A program made the position numbers and the translations under genes. The notes below the pieces were generated by a model, which was given only the letters and a program-made list of their open reading frames with translations, searched no databases and was not told the DNA's origin. A stretch of 21,351 bases of DNA from an uncultured Acetatifactor sp. (GTDB lineage Bacteria > Bacillota > Clostridia > Lachnospirales > Lachnospiraceae): NCBI GenBank assembly GCA_910584235.1, contig CAJTZD010000033.1, positions 22,365 to 43,715 of the forward strand, given 5' to 3'. Below are positions 7,590 to 13,465 of the stretch, piece by piece (within the stretch, counting starts at the first letter, position 1; every line of letters begins with the position of its first letter).

Positions 7590-9036
7590 CTCTTCTGCCT
7601 GTGCTCTCCTGACGTTTTTTCTGCTCTTCCCGCAGAGCCGTGATCTGCTCGGTCTCCACGCCCTCGGTGCTGTCCGGCCAGAACAGAACCTTTAAAGTCA
7701 ATAACATAAGCTTGAAATCCAGCATCACAGAGTAATTCTCAATATAAGTCAGATCCAGCTTCAGCTTGTCATAGGGAGATGTATTGTACTTTCCATACAC
7801 CTGGGCAAAGCCGGCCAGCCCGGCCTTGACTTTCATCCGGTAGGCAAACTCCGGCATGACCTCCAGATACTGGGCGATGATTTCCGGCCGCTCCGGCCTG
7901 GGCCCGATAAAGGACATATCGCCTTTCAGAATGTTCACCAGCTGGGGCAGCTCGTCCAGCCTGCATTTGCGGATGAACATTCCCACAGGGGTGATCCGGC
8001 TGTCGTTTTTCCTGGCCAGCCTTGCCACGCCGTCATTCTCCGCATCCGTCCGCATACTCCGGAATTTCATGATATAGAATTCCCTTTGGTTCAGGGTACA
8101 GCGCACCTGTTTGTACAGCACCGGGCCGCCGTCGTAAAGCTTGATGGCCAGAGCCGTAAGCAGCATAAAGGGAGACGCGATCACCAGCAGGATCAGTGCC
8201 CCCATGATGTCAATACACCTCTTTACCATGCGCTGCTCCACGGTAAGACTGTACTCCCTGGTCACAAGCATAGGGCTGTCAAACACATGGAGCTCCTCCG
8301 CCCCCATCAGGATCACATCCGTTATCTTCGGCAGCAGATAAAAGCGGATGGAATGTCCATAGCAGAATTTGATCAGAGGCGTCCTGTCCGTAACCGAGAT
8401 GTCCCCAAGCACCACGGCGTTGCACTCACCCTTTTCATAGGACTCCAGAATCGCCCTGCATACCGCGTCGAACCCTTTCCCCACATGGATGGTCTTCGTA
8501 ATGATATATTTGTCCTTACGCAGCTCGAATTTGCTGCGGATATTCTCTATGGGTCTGTCCCCGTGGATCAGCAAAAGCTTTCGGGGCGGAAAAATAATGC
8601 GGTAAATCCGGTTGGCCACATTGATATATACGATCACCACAGCCGTCTGCTGCACCATCATGATAATGAACACATCCGGCACAAAAGGCTGCGCAGCCAT
8701 CACGGAAAGCTCCGCGTAGATCAGGATATTTGCCATCAGGGTGGCAAAGACCTGGGAGAAGATCAGCTCTACATTTTTGAGATACCCCAGCCGGATTCCT
8801 CCGTACATGGAAGACAGCAGAAACAGCAGCACAGCATAGATAGAGATCTCCAGCACATGTCCTTTGCCCTGAAAATAGCGCAGCGGCTCCACCACGCTCC
8901 ATCTGAACTGTACCTGCCAGTAATAGGCAAACAATGCCACTTCCAGCCCCAGGCACACCGTGGTCAGCCCCAGGTTGATCAGCCTCTTAAATGTCTCCCG
9001 ATATCTCAGTTTCTTTTCATTGGTACTTAGATTCAC
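7579..9036 (-). CDS. Polyprenyl glycosylphosphotransferase (chain-initiating sugar transferase)
   Basis: A 485-residue membrane enzyme that would start repeat-unit synthesis by moving a sugar-1-phosphate from a nucleotide sugar to undecaprenyl phosphate. Four N-terminal helices (about 20-40, 62-79, 92-115, 121-142) are followed by a CoA-binding-like Rossmann region (150-255), then a re-entrant helix (277-300) and the catalytic domain. Its motifs are clear: YIMKFRSMRTDAE (321-333), RLDELPQLVNIL (359-370), GDMSFIGPRPERPE (372-385) and KAGLAGFAQVYGKYN (404-418). The start codon is GTG, with GGGAGG eight bases upstream. It lies 17 bases after a GT2 gene and overlaps the chain-length gene, so all belong to one operon. 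The transferred sugar (glucose, galactose or another) cannot be decided. Confidence 0.95.
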   Translation of the reverse strand: MNLSTNEKKLRYRETFKRLINLGLTTVCLGLEVALFAYYWQVQFRWSVVEPLRYFQGKGHVLEISIYAVLLFLLSSMYGGIRLGYLKNVELIFSQVFATLMANILIYAELSVMAAQPFVPDVFIIMMVQQTAVVIVYINVANRIYRIIFPPRKLLLIHGDRPIENIRSKFELRKDKYIITKTIHVGKGFDAVCRAILESYEKGECNAVVLGDISVTDRTPLIKFCYGHSIRFYLLPKITDVILMGAEELHVFDSPMLVTREYSLTVEQRMVKRCIDIMGALILLVIASPFMLLTALAIKLYDGGPVLYKQVRCTLNQREFYIMKFRSMRTDAENDGVARLARKNDSRITPVGMFIRKCRLDELPQLVNILKGDMSFIGPRPERPEIIAQYLEVMPEFAYRMKVKAGLAGFAQVYGKYNTSPYDKLKLDLTYIENYSVMLDFKLMLLTLKVLFWPDSTEGVETEQITALREEQKKRQESTGRRDEE

Positions 9037-9053
9037 GGCACAATCCTCCCTTA

Positions 9054-9812
9054 CTACAGTCTTCTCTTCACGGCCCTGACTGCCCAGAAACAGAAATGCC
9101 AGGCGCTGCGGGGCAGACTTAAGCCCTCGGCGCGACGGTAGAGATGCCAGATTCTGCGTATGGCCTCCAGCTTATTGGCGGACAGTGTACCGCCCGAGCG
9201 CCGATACCGGACCAGGTTTTCGTCCAGTCCGTAAGCCGTGTACCCCTTTCGCAGCACCCTAAACCAAAGCGCCGTATCCTCACTTTTGATCACCGGCATC
9301 GCAAGCTCTTCCTTTCCAATCTTTGCAGTGTCAAACATGACCGTAGTGGTAAAAATCGTGGTATTGCTCAAAGCCTGCCTGTAGCACAAGGTCCGGGGCA
9401 CATGCACCACTTTACCGGTCCCCCGACCCTGTTCATCCGCGAATTCATAGCCGGTAAAGGCGAACGCGGCTCCTGTCTCCCGGAGGAAGCGCAGTTCCTT
9501 TTCCAGCTTCTTTGGCGCCCACAAATCGTCCGCGTCCAGATAGGCAATGTATCTTCCCCGGGCTTCCTCCAGTCCCCGGTTCCTGGCTCCCGCAGCGCCT
9601 ATGTTGGAGGGCTGCCGGAGCAGGCGTATACGGGAATCCTCCCTCTCTTCCATACAGCGCCTGATGGCTGCCAGGCTCCCGTCGCTGCTGCAGTCCTCCA
9701 CCAGCAGAAGCTCCCAGTTCTCATAAGTCTGGGCGGTGACGCTGGCAATGGTTTCCCCTATATATTTTTCCGCATTGTATACAGGCACGATGATGCTGAC
9801 CAGCTCATCCAT
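9054..9812 (-). CDS. Family 2 glycosyltransferase
   Basis: A 252-residue GT-A enzyme, short for the family but complete. It has LVSIIVPVYNAEKYI (4-18), LLLVEDCSSDGS (35-46), NIGAAGARNRGLEEA (70-84), YLDADDLWAP (91-100, the DxD site) and a late SEDTALWFRVL block. The overall pattern resembles teichuronic-acid and capsule GT2 enzymes. GAGG six bases before the ATG supports the start. It follows the second of the two coupled membrane proteins by 54 bases, and that gap holds a 7-bp hairpin. It precedes the chain-initiating transferase by 17 bases. The C-terminus is basic (KRRL) and has an aromatic stretch that may touch the membrane. Likely role: addition of an early sugar to the lipid-linked intermediate. 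Confidence 0.93.
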   Translation of the reverse strand: MDELVSIIVPVYNAEKYIGETIASVTAQTYENWELLLVEDCSSDGSLAAIRRCMEEREDSRIRLLRQPSNIGAAGARNRGLEEARGRYIAYLDADDLWAPKKLEKELRFLRETGAAFAFTGYEFADEQGRGTGKVVHVPRTLCYRQALSNTTIFTTTVMFDTAKIGKEELAMPVIKSEDTALWFRVLRKGYTAYGLDENLVRYRRSGGTLSANKLEAIRRIWHLYRRAEGLSLPRSAWHFCFWAVRAVKRRL

Positions 9813-9828
9813 AGCTTTCCTCTTTTCC

Positions 9829-9851
9829 CATGGCCTTCACTGCAGGCCATG
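9829..9851 (-). other. Intercistronic hairpin
   Basis: CATGGCC and GGCCATG face each other across nine bases, giving a perfect 7-bp stem in the minus-strand transcript. It sits between the stop of the second membrane-protein gene and the ribosome binding site of the GT2 gene. There is no U-run, so it is not a classical terminator. It could affect mRNA processing or stability. Confidence 0.5.
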
Positions 9852-9866
9852 TACCGTAACAGTCCT

Positions 9867-10718
9867 CTAAAACAAGGTAAAGACAATATAGTCTCCAAAC
9901 CTCCTGGCCGATATTCCCAGCGCCGCTTCCATGTGCTGTGTCAGCTCCCCGGGAACTCCCGAGGGGAACAGGATGCAGTTGACTCCCATTGCCGCCGCGT
10001 CTTCCATCCGCCGCTCCAGTGTATCGAACATCTCCGCCTTGTCCTCCTCCGGCATCCACACTCCCGCAGACTGCTCCACCCAGTCCATCCACCGGTACAA
10101 ATCGGATACTTTCCCGTCATAAGTGTCATAGGCATATGCGTTCAGGGACTCGTCCCACAGGTTTCTGCCATAGGCAAGTCTGATGCCTCCGTCCGCCTCC
10201 CTGACATACTCCAGGATACTTTTGGGGGCCAGGAGGCATATCTCCTCCCCGGGATAATTCTCCGAAAGCAGCCCGGCCACGGCATAGGCCTCTTTCCTCT
10301 CCGCATTCTCCCGGGCTCTCCCCTCGGCGTCTCCCCCCAGGCTTCCGCCCAGTAAAAGAGCCAGTAAAAGCAGCAATGTCACAGCCACTGCCCTGGGCCG
10401 GCCGCCGTCGTCCTTTCTCTCCCACTGCTCCGCCAGAAATACCGTAAGCCCATAGGCCGTCACGGAGGTCAGGGGGACCAGACTCCAGATCCACTCATAA
10501 TCGTAAAATTTTGTCTGGTACAGCATCAGCGGAACCGCTGTCAGGGGCAGGATACAGCATACTGCGGACACGGAGGCATAGACCGCAAGCACTCTTACCT
10601 CCTTTGCCTTTCCGGTAAACCACAGATACAGCAGGGCAATCAGCAGAAAAGCAGCCATTTTTCCGCCGCTCTTATAGTCCGCCCAGCCCATGCCCGCATT
10701 CCGAAAGAGTTCCATCAT
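9867..10718 (-). CDS. Membrane protein with extracytoplasmic C-terminal domain (second half of a DUF6077-like pair)
   Basis: A 283-residue protein with hydrophobic segments at about 21-36, 42-66, 80-96 and 109-125, then a soluble C-terminal half of about 150 residues with no lipobox or cell-wall sorting signal. The soluble part has recognisable secondary-structure patterns (EICLLAPKSILEYVRE, IRLAYGRNLWDE, NCILFPSG) but no catalytic motif I know. Its ATG overlaps the stop of the preceding membrane-protein gene by four bases, and AAGGGG nine bases upstream can act as a ribosome binding site. Together the two proteins total 593 residues and resemble, from memory, single-chain DUF6077-type membrane proteins of Clostridia that sit in polysaccharide loci. 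The function of that family is unknown. The family assignment is tentative; that it is a real gene is well supported. Confidence 0.75.
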   Translation of the reverse strand: MMELFRNAGMGWADYKSGGKMAAFLLIALLYLWFTGKAKEVRVLAVYASVSAVCCILPLTAVPLMLYQTKFYDYEWIWSLVPLTSVTAYGLTVFLAEQWERKDDGGRPRAVAVTLLLLLALLLGGSLGGDAEGRARENAERKEAYAVAGLLSENYPGEEICLLAPKSILEYVREADGGIRLAYGRNLWDESLNAYAYDTYDGKVSDLYRWMDWVEQSAGVWMPEEDKAEMFDTLERRMEDAAAMGVNCILFPSGVPGELTQHMEAALGISARRFGDYIVFTLF

Positions 10719-11647
10719 GTGGCGTCACCCCTTTCCGCGCTGTGGCCGGTCTTTCCGTTTGCGGATGTCCCCGGAAGCTTTCGGCACAGCAGCTGTACCA
10801 CCGTCACCCCTGCGCCCACAGCCAGGCAGACGCCGCAGCCGTAAAGTGTCCAGACTATGCAGGCCTCCGCCAGAATGCACAGAAAGACTCCCAGGCGTCT
10901 CCGCCTCAGGCACAGGGACAATGTCCACGGCACAAGCACGCCTCCCCGGACGGCCACTCCCTGCCAGCCGCTGCACAAAAGCCCGAATCCCACCATTCCG
11001 TAGCGGTAAGCTCCCACCCATAAGAGAACGGATACCCCCAGCAAAAACCAGGCTCTCTTCTTTCCCTCCCCGGGGAACAGCGCCCTGCCAAGCAAAGAAA
11101 AAGAGACATAGCTGCTTAACAGCACTGCCATGGGTACAATCCTTTGAACCATAACCGCAGGCGCAATCCCCGTCCATCTGCACAGGCTTGCGTACAGGGT
11201 AGGCAGGCACAAGATCTTCAGCCGAAGCGGCATTCCTTCCGTATACGGCATTCCGGTCATTGGATTCACCTGATAAATGCCGTCGGAGACCAGGAAGCTT
11301 TCCACCGTCTCCGCCATCATGTCGCCCCGCCTGTAAATAGCATTCCCCATACCGATAAAAATAAGCTGCGAAATTACCGTCATCGCAAATATCACATATA
11401 AAAGTCTCTGTCCCGGAAGAAAGTCCCCTTGCCTTTCCCTGTGGAATGCCGGAAAAATATGCTTTCTTCCCGCTGTCAGGAAGACAATGCCCGATACCGC
11501 CAGGACCCCCAGACAGACGGCGTACAGCCTGGAACAGTCCGTAAATGACAGCTTCAGAAAAACAGCCGCCAGATGTGAAACCTCCGCCAGGCCGATCACG
11601 CCAATCTCCCCTATCATCAGACAGTCCCTGAAAGTATTTTTTCTCAC
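10715..11647 (-). CDS. Polytopic membrane protein (first half of a DUF6077-like pair)
   Basis: A 310-residue membrane protein, the first gene of the polysaccharide operon. The start is GTG at 11647 with GGGAG nine bases upstream. Hydrophobic stretches alternate with short loops over most of the length (for example 12-32, 40-58, 83-101, 164-186, 199-214, 245-285). Between helices lies a loop containing SDGIYQVNPMTGMPYTEG (about 121-138), and later a CSGWQGVAVRGG element (about 224-235). Both remind me of DUF6077-type proteins, where a 'tGxpY' loop and a 'QGK' element are seen. It ends in a polar tail (GTSANGKTGHSAERGDAT) just as the next gene begins, with a four-base ATGA overlap. The competing minus-strand frame over the same DNA (10725-11663) is rich in Gly and Arg with no helices and is a shadow. 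Function unknown. Confidence 0.78.
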   Translation of the reverse strand: MRKNTFRDCLMIGEIGVIGLAEVSHLAAVFLKLSFTDCSRLYAVCLGVLAVSGIVFLTAGRKHIFPAFHRERQGDFLPGQRLLYVIFAMTVISQLIFIGMGNAIYRRGDMMAETVESFLVSDGIYQVNPMTGMPYTEGMPLRLKILCLPTLYASLCRWTGIAPAVMVQRIVPMAVLLSSYVSFSLLGRALFPGEGKKRAWFLLGVSVLLWVGAYRYGMVGFGLLCSGWQGVAVRGGVLVPWTLSLCLRRRRLGVFLCILAEACIVWTLYGCGVCLAVGAGVTVVQLLCRKLPGTSANGKTGHSAERGDAT

Positions 11648-11665
11648 TTCCCAAAACTCCCATCC

Positions 11666-11679
11666 GGCTGTTTCCAGCC
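11666..11679 (-). promoter_or_regulatory. GAAA-tetraloop hairpin in the polysaccharide operon leader
   Basis: The minus-strand transcript reads GGCUG-GAAA-CAGCC here, a perfect 5-bp GC-rich stem closed by a GNRA tetraloop. It falls about 15 bases after the predicted transcription start and ends four bases before the GGGAG ribosome binding site of the first gene. It could regulate translation or serve as a binding site for an antitermination factor of the LoaP (NusG paralog) type. The role is inferred; the structure is directly visible. Confidence 0.55.
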
Positions 11680-11700
11680 TAATCCTAACTTTGTGTCAAC

Positions 11701-11729
11701 ATTCTACCACACTTGTCCCCTAAAGTCCA
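11701..11729 (-). promoter_or_regulatory. Predicted sigma-A promoter of the polysaccharide operon
   Basis: On the minus strand, -35 TGGACT (11724-11729) and -10 TAGAAT (11701-11706) are 17 bases apart, with a TGG extended -10. Transcription would start near 11694, about 47 bases before the GTG of the first gene. The promoter begins two bases after the terminator hairpin of the Spo0A-like gene. A perfect TTGACA lies just downstream (11693-11698), but nothing resembling a -10 follows it. Confidence 0.6.
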
Positions 11730-11730
11730 C

Positions 11731-11763
11731 AAAAGCAGCCGGATTTTGTATCCGGCTGCTTTT
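11731..11763 (-). terminator. Intrinsic terminator after the Spo0A-like gene
   Basis: A perfect 14-bp inverted repeat (11731-11744 with 11750-11763, 5-base loop) with a GC-rich core and A/T ends gives a stem followed by UUUU on the minus strand. It lies about 50 bases after the Spo0A-like stop codon and separates that gene from the polysaccharide promoter. It would also work on the plus strand, where no gene is visible upstream. Confidence 0.88.
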
Positions 11764-11815
11764 CATTCCCGCAGTAAGAAGCATATCTATCTTCTGTTGT
11801 TTCCTCCGTGCAATC

Positions 11816-12193
11816 CTACATAGCCTTGATATCCAGTCGAACCTTGTCCGCGATGCGGGCTATGTATTCGCTATTCGTAGGCCTGGTTCTGCCCGATGAC
11901 GCGGAATATCCAAACATTTTTTCAAAGGTTTCTGTATTTCCTCTGTTCCATGACACCTCAATAGCATTGCGTATGGCTCGTTCGACTTTCTGATCTGTTG
12001 TCTTGAATCTTCTGGCAATCGCCGGATACAGCAGCTTCGTCACACTGGTCACCACCTCCATGTCTCTTCCGGAGAGCAGGATAGCGCTTCTGAGGTAATG
12101 ATATCCTTTTAGATGTGCCGGTACTCCTACATCCAGCATGATCTCCGTTATATATTTTTCAAGGTCACAATCTTTAACTGCAGTAATCTCCAT
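11816..12193 (-). CDS. Stand-alone Spo0A C-terminal DNA-binding domain protein
   Basis: This 125-residue protein matches, over its whole length, the effector domain of Spo0A, the master regulator of sporulation. Diagnostic parts are IMLDVGVPAHLKGYHYLR (18-35), VTKLLYPAIARRFKTT (51-66), ERAIRNAIEVSWNRGN (71-86, the recognition helix region) and FGYSASSGRTRPTNSEYIA (94-112). The phospho-receiver domain that normally precedes it is absent. Only about 130 bases of non-coding DNA separate it from gtrB, so no hidden receiver exists. AGGGG eight bases before the ATG marks the start. It has its own likely promoter and a strong terminator. It should bind DNA without phosphorylation control, as a constitutive regulator or as a competitor of full-length Spo0A. 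Its position beside the polysaccharide operon suggests that operon as a target (inference). Confidence 0.93.
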   Translation of the reverse strand: MEITAVKDCDLEKYITEIMLDVGVPAHLKGYHYLRSAILLSGRDMEVVTSVTKLLYPAIARRFKTTDQKVERAIRNAIEVSWNRGNTETFEKMFGYSASSGRTRPTNSEYIARIADKVRLDIKAM

Positions 12194-12248
12194 ACGAATT
12201 CCCCTTTCTTATGTTGACTGCAGCTTCTTAACTACGATGAACACATTC

Positions 12249-12277
12249 ATTTTACCATATAAATCTTTTCGGGAAAA
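12249..12277 (-). promoter_or_regulatory. Predicted promoter of the Spo0A-like gene
   Basis: On the minus strand, -10 TAAAAT (12249-12254) is preceded by TGG (extended -10). A weak -35 TTTTCC (12272-12277) sits 17 bases upstream. Transcription would start near 12242, about 50 bases before the ATG. No clear terminator follows gtrB, so readthrough from that gene may add to expression. Confidence 0.5.
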
Positions 12278-12278
12278 G
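12265..12278. promoter_or_regulatory. Dyad overlapping the -35 region of the Spo0A-like gene
   Basis: CTTTTC and GAAAAG face each other across two bases, a 14-base near-palindrome that covers the -35 hexamer. Its position would suit a repressor operator. It is not a match to the published Spo0A box (TGNCGAA). Confidence 0.35.
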
Positions 12279-12321
12279 GTATCAGGCCGCTAAGAATTCG
12301 TTAAGACTTTTTATTAACTTT

Positions 12322-13257
12322 CTAAAAGCGCTCCCGCACCAAATAAATCGGCCGCTTTTTTACCTCCATATAGGTCTTGGCCAGGTACTGTCCCAATATC
12401 CCCGTACAGAAGAACTGTACGCCGCTGGTCATCAGGATAATGCACACCAAAGAGGGCCAGCCGGACACCGGGTCTCCGAAGATCAGCTTGCGGACAATGA
12501 TGAACGCAATCATCAAAAACGCCACTACGCAGAAGAACACCCCCAGCACAGAGGCCAGCATCAGAGGCATGGTGGAAAAAGCGCAGATGCCGTCCAGGGA
12601 ATACAGAAACAGCTTCCAGAAATTCCACTTGGTCTCCCCTTTCAGTCTCTCCACATTTTCGTACTCCATCCATTTTGTCCGAAATCCTACCCAGCCGAAG
12701 ATTCCTTTCGTAAACCGGTTGTACTCCCCCATGGACAGAATGGCATCCACCATCTGTCTGCTCATGAGCCGGTAGTCTCTGGCGCCGTCCATGATCTCTG
12801 TCTTGGAGATTCTCTTCATGAGACGGTAGAACATCCTGGCGAAAAAGCTTCTCACGGGCGGCTCCCCCTTTCGGGAGACTCTCCTGGTGGCCACGGAATC
12901 ATATCCCTCGTCTATATAAGAGAACATTTCCGGCAGCAAGGCAGGGGGATCCTGCAGATCCGCATCCATCATCACCACATAATCGCCTCTGGCATTCTCA
13001 AGCCCTGCATAAATTGCCGCTTCCTTTCCGAAATTCCTGGAAAAGGATACCAGATGCACCCTTTCGTCCCGCTCCCGCAGCTTCTTCACTTCCCGGACCG
13101 TTCCGTCCCCGGAGCCGTCGTCCACATACAGCAGCTCCAGCGCAATCCCTTTTTCCGCGAAAAAAGACTCATTCTTCATAAACTCTTCATAGAAAAAAGG
13201 GACGTTCTCCTCTTCATTATAACAGGGCACCACCACAGTCAGCAGGCTCATGCTCAT
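12322..13257 (-). CDS. GtrB/DPM1-like membrane glycosyltransferase
   Basis: A 311-residue GT2 enzyme of the bactoprenol (polyprenyl-phosphate) glycosyltransferase type, which makes a polyprenyl-phosphate-linked sugar on the cytoplasmic side for later use outside. Catalytic features are TVVVPCYNEEENVP (7-20), LYVDDGSGDGT (43-53), FSRNFGKEAAIYAGLENA (72-89) and MMDADLQDPP (97-106). Two C-terminal helices (about 230-256 and 268-292) anchor it, and KGETKWNFWKLF (206-217) is the usual element before them. The length is typical for GtrB. An AAAGGAGG six bases before the ATG is a very strong ribosome binding site. It is monocistronic or leads into the Spo0A-like gene and is divergent from the DUF3048 gene. 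No GtrA-type flippase or dedicated GtrC transferase is next to it. Likely role: supply of a sugar for modifying surface polymer or teichoic acid. Confidence 0.93.
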   Translation of the reverse strand: MSMSLLTVVVPCYNEEENVPFFYEEFMKNESFFAEKGIALELLYVDDGSGDGTVREVKKLRERDERVHLVSFSRNFGKEAAIYAGLENARGDYVVMMDADLQDPPALLPEMFSYIDEGYDSVATRRVSRKGEPPVRSFFARMFYRLMKRISKTEIMDGARDYRLMSRQMVDAILSMGEYNRFTKGIFGWVGFRTKWMEYENVERLKGETKWNFWKLFLYSLDGICAFSTMPLMLASVLGVFFCVVAFLMIAFIIVRKLIFGDPVSGWPSLVCIILMTSGVQFFCTGILGQYLAKTYMEVKKRPIYLVRERF

Positions 13258-13288
13258 TTAAGCCTCCTTTTGTCAGAATATTTCCTTT

Positions 13289-13317
13289 AGTATACCTGTT
13301 TCCTCTGTAATCTGCAA
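13289..13317 (-). promoter_or_regulatory. Predicted sigma-A promoter of the gtrB-like gene
   Basis: On the minus strand TTGCAG (13312-13317) and TATACT (13289-13294) are separated by exactly 17 bases, a near-consensus pair. An A-rich stretch upstream (to about 13380) could act as an UP element. The predicted start near 13282 leaves a 25-base leader with the strong ribosome binding site. Confidence 0.75.
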
Positions 13318-13387
13318 GCAAAAAAGCCCGGCAGCTTCACTTTTATTCTTTTTGTTTCTTTTTATTTCTTAATTTTTTGTCAATTGG

Positions 13388-13416
13388 GTGACTCCTGTCG
13401 TCTTTTGTGATAAAAT
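13388..13416 (+). promoter_or_regulatory. Predicted promoter of the DUF3048 lipoprotein gene
   Basis: GTGACT (13388-13393) and TAAAAT (13411-13416) are 17 bases apart, with TGA just before the -10 (extended -10). Transcription would begin near 13423, about 43 bases before the ATG at 13466. Confidence 0.55.
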
Positions 13417-13465
13417 AGTTGTATTCAGTGCGTCTATCCGCATTGATGTAACAGGAGAACACACT

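Noticed and set aside
8086..9030. Long plus-strand frames opposite the glycosylphosphotransferase, glmM, cdaR and other minus-strand genes
   Set aside because: They are His/Gln/Arg/Pro-rich mirror frames with no start signals or motifs, and each lies opposite a gene of clear identity.
10715..10718. A frameshift error as the cause of the two-gene membrane-protein split
   Set aside because: There is no homopolymer at the junction, the second frame is closed by a TGA just upstream of its ATG, and the second gene has its own ribosome binding site, so an indel is not the simplest explanation.
10725..11663. A 312-codon minus-strand frame overlapping the first polysaccharide-operon membrane gene
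   Set aside because: Its translation is rich in Gly, Arg and Asp with no helices or motifs. The alternative frame over the same DNA is a clean membrane protein with a ribosome binding site and a coupled downstream gene, so this is a shadow frame.
13320..13345. Short AAGC/GCTT stem followed by a T-run on the minus strand upstream of gtrB
   Set aside because: The stem is only 4-5 bp, and no minus-strand gene precedes it after the strong terminator at 14638-14665, so it would have nothing to stop.
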